Below, piece by piece: positions 17,823-28,994 of a stretch of 64,000 nucleotides of DNA. A program made the position numbers and the translations under genes. Source of the stretch: PVC group bacterium (GTDB taxonomy: Bacteria > Verrucomicrobiota > Kiritimatiellia > CAIKKV01). The notes beneath the pieces were generated by a model, which had not been told where the DNA came from, did no database searches, and saw only the letters and a program-made list of their open reading frames with translations. The DNA lies in assembly GCA_945898015.1 (NCBI GenBank), contig CAMDGM010000005.1, positions 1 to 64,000 of the forward strand, written 5' to 3'. Every line of letters begins with the position of its first letter. The first letter of the stretch is position 1.

Positions 17823-18809
17823 TTAACGGTCGATTTGGAGATCCAGCAGGTTGACACCGGCACTCAGCATCACGGCCTTCACTGCGCCCTTGCGATAGTT
17901 GCTGGTACCGCTGCCATTGACGTCATTGAAATAGGCCCGCACAACACGCGGACCTATGGTCAGGCCGTCGGCTGCCGGGATCTCCCAGACTACCGGGTTC
18001 GAGGCAAACGGCTGGCTTGTGCTCCACACTCTGATCCTGCTGCCGTCGTCGGGATCTGGCCCGAAAGCACGGATGGTGACCGTATCGGCGGGATCGGCAA
18101 CGGCAGGCGAGTTGCCGTTTAGCACTTCCACATGTCCCTTGAGCCCGGCCAGGACTGCCGCATTGCTGAACGTGATCGCCACGTCACGGTCATAGCCCGT
18201 GTCTGACAAGTCGCTCAGTCCGTTGGCGCCAAGGTGGCGGATGATGCGGATCTCCTGGCCAATTGAGGTGAGCGCGTTGTCGCCCAGATCCCGCAGGCGG
18301 GCATAGCCGGTCCCATTGGGATCGGACGGCGAGAGATCGAGAGGCGAAACATAGGGGTTGCCCCAGCCGTCCCGCAGGATATCGGTTCCAAGCGGTAACC
18401 GGATATAGGGCCCGCGCCAGCCGCCGGGCACAAGAACTTCGGGGTCCTCAGACGAAGCCGCCACGCCGTTGGATGGAACGGCCGCCCGCACATCGAATAG
18501 GGCACCGGGACTCGTCCACAATTCTCCCAGTGTCAGTTGAGTCGTGCCCGTGGTACGCGGCAGGCGCCCCATATCGGCCACGAAACCGGCCGCCACCCGT
18601 GTGCCATCCGGCAACCGATCTTCCGGTGATCCAAGAATCGCCGCCTCGATATCCTCCATGCCGCGCTGCGCGGTTTCGAAGCGCTGCTGGTCCTGGACAT
18701 GCCCGATTTCACGTGTCGCCAAGGCCGTGACCATGGCGAGAATCGCCAGCACGACGACCAGTTCCAACAGCGTGAAACCGTATTGGCGTTTAGGGTTCTT
18801 CATTTGCAT
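17823..18809 (-). CDS. Pseudopilin, GspG-like, with long C-terminal head
   Basis: A 328-residue protein starting with a prepilin signal (YGFTLLELVVVLAILAMVTALA). The segment GWRGPYIRLPLGTDILRDGWGNPY is the calcium-site/head region typical of GspG-type major pseudopilins (DxWGNPY). The last 130 residues form an extra beta domain not found in ordinary GspG. The start codon (18809, or 18803) overlaps the preceding pseudopilin gene by 14-20 bases. Probably a structural subunit of the pilus-like fibre. Confidence 0.85.
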   Translation of the reverse strand: MQMKNPKRQYGFTLLELVVVLAILAMVTALATREIGHVQDQQRFETAQRGMEDIEAAILGSPEDRLPDGTRVAAGFVADMGRLPRTTGTTQLTLGELWTSPGALFDVRAAVPSNGVAASSEDPEVLVPGGWRGPYIRLPLGTDILRDGWGNPYVSPLDLSPSDPNGTGYARLRDLGDNALTSIGQEIRIIRHLGANGLSDLSDTGYDRDVAITFSNAAVLAGLKGHVEVLNGNSPAVADPADTVTIRAFGPDPDDGSRIRVWSTSQPFASNPVVWEIPAADGLTIGPRVVRAYFNDVNGSGTSNYRKGAVKAVMLSAGVNLLDLQIDR

Positions 18810-19563
18810 ACGTATCCGGACGGGTTAGGAAAAGAACATGATCGTCACCCCGAAGCGTGCAGGATCCGTCGGACTGCATGCCGGCCAGCCGGTTACAAGG
18901 AGTTTGGAGGACGCCGTCGGGGCCGGCTGAGACCAAACGCGCGTAACGGAACCGCTTCGCATCGCTCGCGGGGAGGGCGAAGGCTTCCTCCAAAGGAATC
19001 TGCAGGACGATGGGATTGCCCCAGGGATCGCCGATCGCGACGTCGCCAGCCCTCCCATATTCGCTTTGGGAAAGATCGGTAAAGAAACCGCGCTCCAGAA
19101 AGGTGCGATCGCCCTCGTAACGCCGTTCGCCGGCCGCAGGGAATAATCCGATGCGGGAAAGGTTTGTGTTTTGTACGGGGGTCGTCTGATGCAAGTAGGG
19201 GCCGCGCCAGCCCCGTTTCGCCTCCGGATCGAAACTGGCCGCTGCCGGGTAACTGGACGGATCGAACAGATCGTGTAGACGCAACCTTGCGCTCCGAAAA
19301 CCGGGCACGCGTTTCATGTCGTCGAGGTAACCCGGGGCGGTGGGTGCGCCGCAGATGGCTTCCCGCAAAGACCGCAGCGTCGATTCAGCCACGGTCATCT
19401 CTGCTTGAGCGCGAACGCTCCCCAAATTGCTGACCACAAGGGTGGCGAGAAGGGCCAACAGAGCCACCACAACCATCGACTCGACCAGGGTGAAGCCTCG
19501 CGTTTTGTATCTCGGAGAATAGTGCAAAACCGACCCATATACAGTGGTTTGGGTATTTGACAT
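18790..19563 (-). CDS. Pseudopilin, GspG/GspH-like
   Basis: A 257-residue protein with a slightly long leader before the prepilin motif (TRGFTLVESMVVVALLALLATLV, Gly22 or so as cleavage point). The head has GWRGPYLHQT and GDPWGNPIVLQIP, the same DxWGNP element as the downstream gene, so the two are probably paralogues. Conserved positions elsewhere in the head differ, and a Cys pair near the end could form a disulfide. It is the first pilin gene of the cluster, 54 bases after the prenyltransferase-repeat gene. Confidence 0.84.
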   Translation of the reverse strand: MSNTQTTVYGSVLHYSPRYKTRGFTLVESMVVVALLALLATLVVSNLGSVRAQAEMTVAESTLRSLREAICGAPTAPGYLDDMKRVPGFRSARLRLHDLFDPSSYPAAASFDPEAKRGWRGPYLHQTTPVQNTNLSRIGLFPAAGERRYEGDRTFLERGFFTDLSQSEYGRAGDVAIGDPWGNPIVLQIPLEEAFALPASDAKRFRYARLVSAGPDGVLQTPCNRLAGMQSDGSCTLRGDDHVLFLTRPDTYANEEP

Positions 19564-19617
19564 GCCGCCCGCGCTGGCTCATCATTATGTTTCACATGTA
19601 ACGTGCGATCTGCTGGG

Positions 19618-20823
19618 TTACTTCCCCAGTATGTCCTCGATGGCGAGAATCACATAAGCGGTAACGATCACGGGATCGCTTTCCCAGAATGTGCCGTCGC
19701 TGTTGATCCAACTACCGTCCGGACGCTGAGATACAATCAGTTTGTCTAGCAATTGCTTCTTCCACGGAATAGGGTCGCCCGATGGCCGGGAAAGAACATC
19801 GGAACCCGTCAGGCTCAGCGCCTTTCCCATGAGGTTGTAGTAGTAGAAAAGGCCCTTGGTCCCCATGCCGGGATTTTCATCCACCGACCAGTGTCGAGCT
19901 GCCCAGTGCAACGCCGATCGAACGCGCGGGTCATTGCGGTCAACCCGTGCGTAAATCATGGACTCGATTCCCGCGTAGGTCATGCTGCCATAACCGAGAA
20001 GCCGAAGTGTTCCGTCCTTCTGCACGACGGTCCCCCCACGTTCGGCGCCGGGATTGTATCCAAATCCGCCATAATTTTGCTCATCGGCTTGATCCTGATT
20101 CTGCAATTTCTCGACAAACTTCACAACGGCGCTCCAGTTAAGGTCGGCAACGCTCTCACCCTTCGGCCGAAGGTCTTCCGTGTCCTGCGTCACGCGCATC
20201 GCCTGAAGCGCCCACCCCGTGTTGCTCAGATCGGCGCGTTGTTCGCGCCGGTCCGAGGATTCCGCGCCCGAGGAAGGACGCGGCGGATTCCGATCGTACC
20301 CGAATCCGCCGGCCCCGACCGAATCCCCCGAAAGCTGGCTTCCCGCCATAAACTTTCTGGCCGCCAGTATCGCCGGGGCATACTTCGTTCGGTTATATTC
20401 ATGCAACGCGGTCATGCAGATGGCGGTGTTATACGTGGAAAGCCCTCCCGCGCGCCCCTTGCCCACCCGGTAGATCCCGCCATCCTCTTGCGTAAATTCG
20501 GCGATGAATGCGGCAGCATTTGAGCAAACGCCCACCCGGTCGGGATGGTCGCTGCGGGTGAAGGCCCAGAGACCCAGTGCGGTGATGGCAGGATAATTGG
20601 AAACGGACCAGGACCCATCGGGCCTCTGAAGTGATTTCATCCATTCCAAGCCCTTTTTCATAGCCGCCTGTGCATGCTCCCGTAACTCCGCGTCTGTCAC
20701 GTCCGCCTTTGGCTTGTCGATGGCGGCAGTCTTGTCGTCCGCGCCCCATGTCAATTGCGCACTCACCACCATCAGTGTCACCAATAGCAACCTGACGCCT
20801 ATGCTCAGACTGTCTTTCGACAT
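19618..20823 (-). CDS. Exported prenyltransferase/squalene-cyclase repeat protein
   Basis: A 401-residue protein with a signal peptide (to about 28) and an alpha/alpha-barrel of repeats marked by QXXDGSW-like motifs: LQRPDGSWSV near 65, EDGGIYRVG, GGFGYN and SQRPDGSWINSD near 380. The catalytic DXDD of squalene-hopene cyclases is not evident, and an exported location argues against terpene cyclisation. Related periplasmic proteins are common in Verrucomicrobiota and Planctomycetota with no known activity. It is the first gene upstream of the pilin cluster, so it may be a substrate or accessory of that machine. Start chosen at the ATG that begins the signal peptide. Confidence 0.8.
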   Translation of the reverse strand: MSKDSLSIGVRLLLVTLMVVSAQLTWGADDKTAAIDKPKADVTDAELREHAQAAMKKGLEWMKSLQRPDGSWSVSNYPAITALGLWAFTRSDHPDRVGVCSNAAAFIAEFTQEDGGIYRVGKGRAGGLSTYNTAICMTALHEYNRTKYAPAILAARKFMAGSQLSGDSVGAGGFGYDRNPPRPSSGAESSDRREQRADLSNTGWALQAMRVTQDTEDLRPKGESVADLNWSAVVKFVEKLQNQDQADEQNYGGFGYNPGAERGGTVVQKDGTLRLLGYGSMTYAGIESMIYARVDRNDPRVRSALHWAARHWSVDENPGMGTKGLFYYYNLMGKALSLTGSDVLSRPSGDPIPWKKQLLDKLIVSQRPDGSWINSDGTFWESDPVIVTAYVILAIEDILGK

Positions 20824-20950
20824 GTGTATCCTCCCCATTTCCAGCCTTTTTCATGTTCAAACAATGATAAACATATAATCGTTCTTGATAGCATAAAGGT
20901 TCAGTAGTTACGGTTTTTCTTAAAGGCGGCAGAAAAAGGCGGGGTTCTCG

Positions 20951-21011
20951 ACGGCCAGCAAAGAGGTGGAGCCGAACAGCGCCGACAGGATGATGACGCC
21001 GGGCAGGAGCG
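20951..21011. repeat. 61-base partial copy of the ABC-2 permease gene
   Basis: This segment matches 26058-26118 in the same orientation at 58 of 61 positions. On the minus strand both encode LLPGVxILSxLFGSTSLLAV. It is a fragment of an ABC-2 permease gene, joined here to an OsmC remnant. Confidence 0.85.
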
Positions 21012-21412
21012 AAATCGACGCTGAGCGCCGTGATGTTCTTCAGATTCTCCTAAATCGGGCCGCGCACGTCGATGTCGTGCAAAAACTGTTCTTTCTCCGC
21101 CGCCGACACGTCCGCATCATTTTTGACGTGCGCGGTGATAGCGCTGAAGCCGTCCCGTTTCTCAGAAGGTTTACCGAGCAGACCGTCGGGGTCGATTTCG
21201 CCTTCCACCGAGACTTCGATGCCTCGGTCGGCCAATTTTCGCTGGTTTGCAATGATCCCGCCACTGGCGACAATGCCTCCGCCAAGCGCCATGAGTTGAA
21301 CTTCGAGCGGTGCTGGGCCAGCGTCCGCCCTGCCTGCTGGAACCGGCTGGTCAACGATGACCAGGTGTTTGCCGACCCGCCGCTGTCGCAACGCCATCCG
21401 AGCCGCGGTTCC
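20951..21412 (-). pseudogene. OsmC-family gene remnant fused to an ABC-2 permease fragment
   Basis: Minus-strand reading from about 21412 gives an OsmC-like sequence (LVIVDQPVPAGRADAGPAP, then LADRGIEVSVEGEIDPDG) lacking the normal N terminus. It meets an in-frame TAG at 21050-21052 and then continues as ENLKNITALSVDF, the expected OsmC C-terminal text. The peroxidatic Cys position before the stop reads GPI where families have CPI. About 20 residues later the frame passes into the ABC-2 permease fragment. An alternative is two truncated genes placed together by recombination. No function is expected. Confidence 0.75.
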
Positions 21413-21423
21413 ACGCGCCTACC

Positions 21424-22212
21424 TTAGAAGACGTATACGGGACCCAGCAGAATCGAGGTGTCGTCCGTGGTGGCGTGCTCCATGTAATCGAAGCGGAGGG
21501 CCGCGCCCCAATGCCGGGTGAATCCGGCCGTCAGTCGCACGTGAACGTTGTTGAAGTCGTCCTCCAACTCCCGACTGTCCTGGTAGTAGTATTTCACGTT
21601 CAGCCCCATCATGCGCCATCGCCAGTCCACCGAGAGGCCGTAGAGATACGAATCGTTGTCAACGTCGCCATGACGCGTGTCAATCCGTTCCCAGGCATAG
21701 CCGAGGTACGGATTGAAGGTGAGCCCCCACGGCTTGATCCGCAGCACGGGCCCGGCCTTGGCCATCGGTACATTCACTTCAATGTCCTCATTCTGCGGCT
21801 CGATCTTGTGGTACAAATGCCCCCCGCCCACGTTCCATGTGACCGAGGCATCCGGATCGCCATAGAAGTTGGCATGAAAGAAATTGCCCATCACATCCGT
21901 GTCGCCCGACGCTTCGGTGAAAAAGAGGAAATCGTTCACGACGAAACGGGGGTGCGCCACCATCGCGAACAACCCGTATTCCGGGGCCGTCTTGGTCGCG
22001 GTCCGGAGCTGGCCCGTCCGATCCCTTTGCTTCAGTTCGTCACGGTTATACCCTAACAGGGGGCTTACCAGCCACATCAGGCCTTGATCCCGCGGGGGAG
22101 GAAGTTCGTCTTGTGCGGGCGCCGGGGCGATTGAAAGAAGCAGCGCCGCCGCCGTCAGCAAGAGAGCCGTTGGCGGTGTGTGGTGCGGCGTGCGTCGTGT
22201 TCGTGCTGTCAT
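21424..22212 (-). CDS. Outer-membrane beta-barrel protein
   Basis: A 262-residue exported protein: Arg-rich N terminus, a hydrophobic signal segment ending APAPAQDE, then alternating beta strands (HANFYGDPDASVTWNVGGG, NVKYYYQDSRELEDDF) and the aromatic last residue of a barrel protein (LLGPVYVF). I see no plug or enzyme motif. Start at the ATG at 22212, preceded by AAAGG; longer in-frame starts lie within the DUF454 gene. Located 14 bases after that gene, so likely co-transcribed. Substrate unknown. Confidence 0.75.
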   Translation of the reverse strand: MTARTRRTPHHTPPTALLLTAAALLLSIAPAPAQDELPPPRDQGLMWLVSPLLGYNRDELKQRDRTGQLRTATKTAPEYGLFAMVAHPRFVVNDFLFFTEASGDTDVMGNFFHANFYGDPDASVTWNVGGGHLYHKIEPQNEDIEVNVPMAKAGPVLRIKPWGLTFNPYLGYAWERIDTRHGDVDNDSYLYGLSVDWRWRMMGLNVKYYYQDSRELEDDFNNVHVRLTAGFTRHWGAALRFDYMEHATTDDTSILLGPVYVF

Positions 22213-22226
22213 GCCAGGCCTTTCGT

Positions 22227-22676
22227 TTACCGATCTGTTCCTGTAATCGCCACATGTCGTTCCCGCGCGTCCGCGACGTCGGTCAACGATGAAATTGCGG
22301 GTGCCGGCCGAAACGTCTTGATTCTCAACAAATGGATGGTGACGGCGACGGCGATGCCGAGCAGGACGAGTCTCACCCACCAGATCGATACGGCGAATCC
22401 CGTCGTGGAACCGATCGTCAACCACAACAGCGTGATGGTGAGCGCCTTCTGCTGGAGCGGAATGCCCCTGCCTTCCCGGTAGTTCCTGATATAGCCGCCA
22501 CACCAGCGGTTGGCGAGAAGCCTGTCCAAAAACCGCTTGGAACTGCGCGCGTAGCAGACGGCGGCCAGGAGCAGAAAAGGAGTGGTGGGCAACACGGGCA
22601 GGAAAATGCCCACGACTCCCAATGCCACGCTGAGGGTGCCGCCGACGATCAACGCGATTCGCTTGATCTTGTTCAT
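22227..22676 (-). CDS. DUF454 (YbaN-type) inner-membrane protein
   Basis: A 149-residue membrane protein with the DUF454 hallmarks GGTLSVALGVVGIFLPVLPT followed by TPFLLLAAVCYARSS and a later RNYREGRGIPLQQK. Three or four membrane helices. The molecular function of the family is not known. The C-terminal 25 residues are hydrophilic. It heads a two-gene unit with the outer-membrane protein. Confidence 0.88.
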   Translation of the reverse strand: MNKIKRIALIVGGTLSVALGVVGIFLPVLPTTPFLLLAAVCYARSSKRFLDRLLANRWCGGYIRNYREGRGIPLQQKALTITLLWLTIGSTTGFAVSIWWVRLVLLGIAVAVTIHLLRIKTFRPAPAISSLTDVADARERHVAITGTDR

Positions 22677-22754
22677 GTGTCCTGAAATCGCTCCGTTCCC
22701 GCAGACCCCACGCGGGGCCGCCGCCGGAAACGGAGCGGGATTATCGATTCTCGT

Positions 22755-25431
<2,677 letters not shown>

Positions 25432-25447
25432 AAAACCTGATCCATCC

Positions 25448-25460
25448 AGTAATGATTACT
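25448..25460 (-). promoter_or_regulatory. Per/Fur box in front of perR-katG
   Basis: AGTAAT-G-ATTACT is a perfect palindrome that follows the A/T pattern of the PerR box (TTATAATnATTATAA), 17 bases upstream of perR. Its position suggests autoregulation of the perR-katG unit. Confidence 0.7.
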
Positions 25461-25531
25461 ATTTAATAAAAGTACTCCATCATCTGCGAGTCTGCAAGTT
25501 ATTTTTTGGGCTTGCGTGACGAGTGGCGCAC

Positions 25532-26272
25532 TTAAGCGATCCATTTTCTCCTGACGATCCGAAGGCTCAGCCCAAACAGTACCGCGCCAAACAGAGCGAG
25601 GACGACAAAGTCCAGGATCAGCGTCAACGCATAGGGCGGCCCGTATATGCTCGCGCGCAGAAGGTTCACGCCGTAGGTCGGAGGCAGAAGATAGGAAAGA
25701 GGGCGCAGAAAAATCGGCAGCCGTTCGACCGGAAAGAACAGCCCGCACAGAAAGAGCATCGGGAAACGGAAGAAATTGGAGAACGTCTGCGCCTCGAAAA
25801 CTTCGCTTGCGGAAACCGCGATCAAGAGGCCCAGAAAGGTCGAACTGATGGCGGTCAACAGAACGGCGCCGATCAGGATGCCCCAGTTGACGTCGGCAAG
25901 ATCGGTCATGATGACAGCGAGAAGAACCGGCACGAAGGCGTTGGCCACACCGAAAAGGATGGCTCCCGCCGTTTTGGCCAGCATCAGAACCTCCATCGGA
26001 ATAGGGGCCAGCAAGAGCCGCTCGAACGAGCGGCCCTTCTTCTCGAAGGTGACCGTCACGGCCAGCAAAGAGGTGGAGCCGAACAGCACCGACAGGATCA
26101 TGACGCCGGGCAGAAGCGCGGGGATGCTCTCCAGTCCTGCGCCGGAGCGGATGAAGAACATGCCGGTCCAGGCCAGCGGGAACAACAATCCCCAACTGAC
26201 GTTCGGGGGCTTGAGATAATAGGTCCTCAGGTCCTTTGCCAGAATGGCCCAGAAGGCGATCCACGTTTTCAC
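25532..26272 (-). CDS. ABC-2 type exporter permease
   Basis: A 246-residue inner-membrane protein with six predicted helices, of the ABC-2 family (DrrB-like). Characteristic text includes TVTFEKKGRSFERLLLAPI in the cytoplasmic loop and FFRFPMLFLCGLFFPVERLP before the last helices. It pairs with the ATPase gene upstream, with which it overlaps by 4 bases. The substrate is unknown; drugs, lipids or polysaccharides are common. A 61-base part of this gene is repeated at 20951-21011. Confidence 0.9.
   Translation of the reverse strand: MKTWIAFWAILAKDLRTYYLKPPNVSWGLLFPLAWTGMFFIRSGAGLESIPALLPGVMILSVLFGSTSLLAVTVTFEKKGRSFERLLLAPIPMEVLMLAKTAGAILFGVANAFVPVLLAVIMTDLADVNWGILIGAVLLTAISSTFLGLLIAVSASEVFEAQTFSNFFRFPMLFLCGLFFPVERLPIFLRPLSYLLPPTYGVNLLRASIYGPPYALTLILDFVVLALFGAVLFGLSLRIVRRKWIA
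26058..26118. repeat. Source segment of the 61-base repeat in the ABC-2 permease gene
   Basis: Partner of 20951-21011, with three mismatches. The intact permease gene here is presumably the ancestral context, or both derive from a duplicated permease. Confidence 0.85.
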
Positions 26273-27255
26273 GAGCCGCCTCCCGCTTTTTCTTTTTCCC
26301 TCTTCATGGCTGCGGCCTCGATCCCGGTGATCCGGACGAAAACCTCCTCCAGCGAGGGTTGGATCTTCCGGGCTTCGGTCACCTCAGCGCCACGCTCTTC
26401 CAGAAAGTGCACCAACTCGCCGACCCGGACCGGCTCGGCGGCTTCGACGCGAATCTGAACGTCCGACACAGCCGCGCACTTCAACCTTGGAAAGGCGCCC
26501 GCCAACGCCTGGCAAAGCGCGGGCGCGCGGGAGGAGACGGTTATCTGCATCACATGCAGGCCGGATGTCTGACGAAGCAGGTCGGTGACGGGATCCGTTC
26601 GGACGATACGGCCGGATACGATGAAGGCGATGCGGTTGCAGAGCCGTTCGGCCTCCTCGATGTAATGGGTGGTGAGGAATATCGTCGTGCCGGCGCCGCG
26701 CAGGCCGGCGAGGAGCTGACGGATCTGACGGGCGGCGGCCACGTCAATGCCGGTTGTCGGTTCATCCAGAAAGAGGATTTCCGGGTCATGAATGAGGGCG
26801 GCGGCGATGGTGAGCTTGCGTTTCATGCCCTTAGAGTAACCGCCGAACTTGCGGCCGGCGGCTTCGACCAGACTGAAGGTGTCGAGCAGTTCCCGCGCCC
26901 TGGCCTGCCGCACGGCCTTGCGCAGGCCATAAAGCGCTCCGCAGAAGCATAGGTTTTCGAACCCCGTCAGTTCCGGGTACAAATTGCTGTCGTCGGGGAC
27001 AATCCCCATGAGGCGCTGGGCGGCCTTTGGGTTGTGCGAGCAGTCGATGCCGCCGATGCGGATCGTGCCCGTGTCGGGCCGAACCAAACCCGTAAGCATG
27101 TTGATCGTGGTGGTCTTGCCCGCCCCGTTCGGGCCAAGGAAACCGAAGAGTTCGCCCTTGCGCACGTCGAAATCGACGCCCGACACGGCCTGCACCTCGA
27201 CAAACCGCTTGAACAGACCATGAACTTCGATTGCAGCTTGGTTGTCAGCGGTCAT
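26269..27255 (-). CDS. ABC-2 type exporter ATPase
   Basis: A 328-residue DrrA/CcmA-like nucleotide-binding protein. Walker A GPNGAGKTT at about 46-54, signature YSKGMKRK (a common variant of LSGGQ in this subfamily), Walker B LFLDEPTTGID and the switch histidine in LTTHYIEEAERL. About 80 extra C-terminal residues form the accessory domain typical of this group. Start at MTADNQAAIEVHGL; upstream in-frame codons have no family resemblance. It works with the permease that follows. Confidence 0.92.
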   Translation of the reverse strand: MTADNQAAIEVHGLFKRFVEVQAVSGVDFDVRKGELFGFLGPNGAGKTTTINMLTGLVRPDTGTIRIGGIDCSHNPKAAQRLMGIVPDDSNLYPELTGFENLCFCGALYGLRKAVRQARARELLDTFSLVEAAGRKFGGYSKGMKRKLTIAAALIHDPEILFLDEPTTGIDVAAARQIRQLLAGLRGAGTTIFLTTHYIEEAERLCNRIAFIVSGRIVRTDPVTDLLRQTSGLHVMQITVSSRAPALCQALAGAFPRLKCAAVSDVQIRVEAAEPVRVGELVHFLEERGAEVTEARKIQPSLEEVFVRITGIEAAAMKREKEKAGGGS

Positions 27256-27368
27256 TCCCGGCCTCCATGCTAAACTACAGCCAGATGCCAATGCCGGTGT
27301 TCGGGTCGTCCGGCCCGAAGCCTCCTTCGCCAACGACCTCGCCGGATGGTTCTTCTCTGATGCGGCAG

Positions 27369-27746
27369 CTAAGTCCGTGCCGCCACGGCCTCGATCTCCA
27401 CCAACGCTCCCTTGGGAAGGGCCGCCACCTGTATACAGCTTCTGGCCGGGAACGGTTCTTTGAAGAATTCGGCATAAACGCCATTGAAGGCCTGGAAGTT
27501 CCGCATGTCGCTAAGGAAGACCGTCGTTTTGATCACGGTAGCGGTGTCGGCTCCTCCCGCGACAAGGACTGCCCTGAGGTTTGAAAGCGCCTGACGCGAA
27601 GCCGTGACGATATCGCCGTTACGGAACTCGCCAGTGGCCGGGTCAATAGGAAGCTGACCGGATGTAAAGAGTAACGATCCCTGCGCTATAGCCTGACTGT
27701 AGGGCCCGATGGCCGCGGGAGCCGCGGTTGTCTGGATTGCGTTCAT
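27369..27746 (-). CDS. ridA: RidA-family enamine/imine deaminase
   Basis: A 125-residue trimeric enzyme that hydrolyses reactive 2-aminoacrylate and related imines released by PLP enzymes. R102 (ARSCIQVAALP) and E118 (LVEIEAVA) match the catalytic Arg105 and Glu120 of E. coli RidA; GPYSQAI at the start is also typical. Located between the peroxiredoxin gene upstream and the ABC exporter downstream. It may protect against products of the gamma-family PLP enzyme encoded at 34.7-35.8 kb. Confidence 0.94.
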   Translation of the reverse strand: MNAIQTTAAPAAIGPYSQAIAQGSLLFTSGQLPIDPATGEFRNGDIVTASRQALSNLRAVLVAGGADTATVIKTTVFLSDMRNFQAFNGVYAEFFKEPFPARSCIQVAALPKGALVEIEAVAART

Positions 27747-27767
27747 AAAGGTGCTCTTCTCTTGGAA

Positions 27768-27796
27768 CGGAGGGTGAGGATGACCCCCACCCTCCG
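27768..27796. terminator. Hairpin between peroxiredoxin and ridA
   Basis: CGGAGGGTG and CACCCTCCG form a perfect 9-pair stem with an 11-base loop, 15 bases past the peroxiredoxin stop. Only a short pyrimidine stretch follows on the minus strand, so termination efficiency is uncertain. Confidence 0.45.
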
Positions 27797-27810
27797 CGAT
27801 CTGTTGACGG

Positions 27811-28494
27811 TTACTTCTTCGGGCACTTCTTCAGGCACATGAACCAGTCCAGGCACTTCACGTCTGGATCGGGCTTGGTCATTCGATCCTTGGCCACTCC
27901 GCACGATCCCGGCGGCGGGACGATCACGTCGTCACCCGGTTGCCAGTTGGCCGGCGTGGCGATCTTGTACTGGTCGGAATATTGCATGGCGGTCAGCAGC
28001 CGCTTAACCTCCTGCATATTCCGCCCGTTCGAGAGCGGGTAATACAGGATCGCCCTGACCTTGGCTTCCGGATCGATGATGAACACCGCGCGCACGGCCT
28101 GCGTGTTGCTCGCGCCGGGCTGCAACATGCCGAAAGCCTTGGATACTTCCATGGTTAGGTCGCTGATGACCGGGAAGTTGACTTCGACGTTCTTCATGCC
28201 CTTGTAGTCGATTTTCTCCTTGATGGTCCGGAGCCAGGCAATGTGGCTGTAGGTGCTGTCGATCGAGAGCCCCAGCAGCTTGCAGTTCAGGGCATCGAAC
28301 TCCGGCTGCATGGAGGCGAATGTCATGAATTCCGTCGTACACACCGGCGTGAAGTCCGCCGGGTGCGAGAAGAACACCACCCACTTTCCCTTGAAATCGT
28401 CCGGGAAGTTGAGCGGTCCCTGGGTCGTCTCCGCCTTGAAGGCAGGGGCCTTTTCGCCAATCAACGGCAATCTTGTTACGGGCTGTTCGTTCAC
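27811..28494 (-). CDS. Peroxiredoxin, Prx6/archaeal-type with C-terminal cysteines
   Basis: A 227-residue thiol peroxidase. The peroxidatic cysteine is C52 in DFTPVCTTEF. The long C-terminal arm carries C198, C214, C220 and C224 (CLDWFMCLKKC), as in 2-Cys members of the Prx6 class from archaea, where these act in resolving. The start is a GTG at 28494 placed 8 bases after AAGGAG; no ATG fits. It reduces peroxides at the expense of a thiol donor not encoded nearby. Fits the oxidative-stress genes katG and perR. Confidence 0.92.
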   Translation of the reverse strand: MNEQPVTRLPLIGEKAPAFKAETTQGPLNFPDDFKGKWVVFFSHPADFTPVCTTEFMTFASMQPEFDALNCKLLGLSIDSTYSHIAWLRTIKEKIDYKGMKNVEVNFPVISDLTMEVSKAFGMLQPGASNTQAVRAVFIIDPEAKVRAILYYPLSNGRNMQEVKRLLTAMQYSDQYKIATPANWQPGDDVIVPPPGSCGVAKDRMTKPDPDVKCLDWFMCLKKCPKK

Positions 28495-28537
28495 GTTGCA
28501 CGCTCCTTCTGTTTGTTGCACGTTTTCCACTTTCAGT

Positions 28538-28978
28538 CTATTCAACAGCGATTTCTGGGGCAAGCCCCGAATCCGATATCCGCACCTCCATGAACTTGGC
28601 GGTCGCCCTTGCCATGATCACGCCGTCCTGACGAACGTCGCCGTTCATCTTGAAAAGCGGCGCAAGCGATTCTACCAGCCGGGCGCTGACCACGGCGGGA
28701 CGATTCACGATCACCGGCTTGAGGAATCTCACGCTGAGTTCGCCAGTCAACGCGACATGTCCCCGGGCAAAAAGGCAGTTCGTCATGGCGCTATCCAGAA
28801 GCGCGGCAATGACGCCTCCGTGCAGATACCCCGTGTAGCCCTGATACAGTCGGTCACAGGAGAACTGCGCTTCCACGTGCCCATCTGGGTGCGTGTCGAA
28901 CACGAGCCGGAGTCCCCGCGGATGCTCGGAGCCGCAGAGAATACACTGCGCATGCAGATTTGACGGTAGCGCGGCCAT
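28538..28978 (-). CDS. Hotdog-fold thioesterase (PaaI-like)
   Basis: A 146-residue hotdog protein with the family core QGYTGYLHGGVIAALLDSAM, where the HGG region binds the acyl-CoA thioester. An N-terminal CILCG motif with two cysteines precedes it. Two starts are possible: 28978, which begins just before the conserved domain, or 29011, overlapping the Mrp-NifX gene by 17 bases; neither has a strong ribosome site. It probably hydrolyses acyl-CoA, substrate unknown. It trails the ORP cluster and may be co-transcribed. Confidence 0.8.
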   Translation of the reverse strand: MAALPSNLHAQCILCGSEHPRGLRLVFDTHPDGHVEAQFSCDRLYQGYTGYLHGGVIAALLDSAMTNCLFARGHVALTGELSVRFLKPVIVNRPAVVSARLVESLAPLFKMNGDVRQDGVIMARATAKFMEVRISDSGLAPEIAVE

Positions 28979-28994
28979 GATCGTCGGCCTGGGG

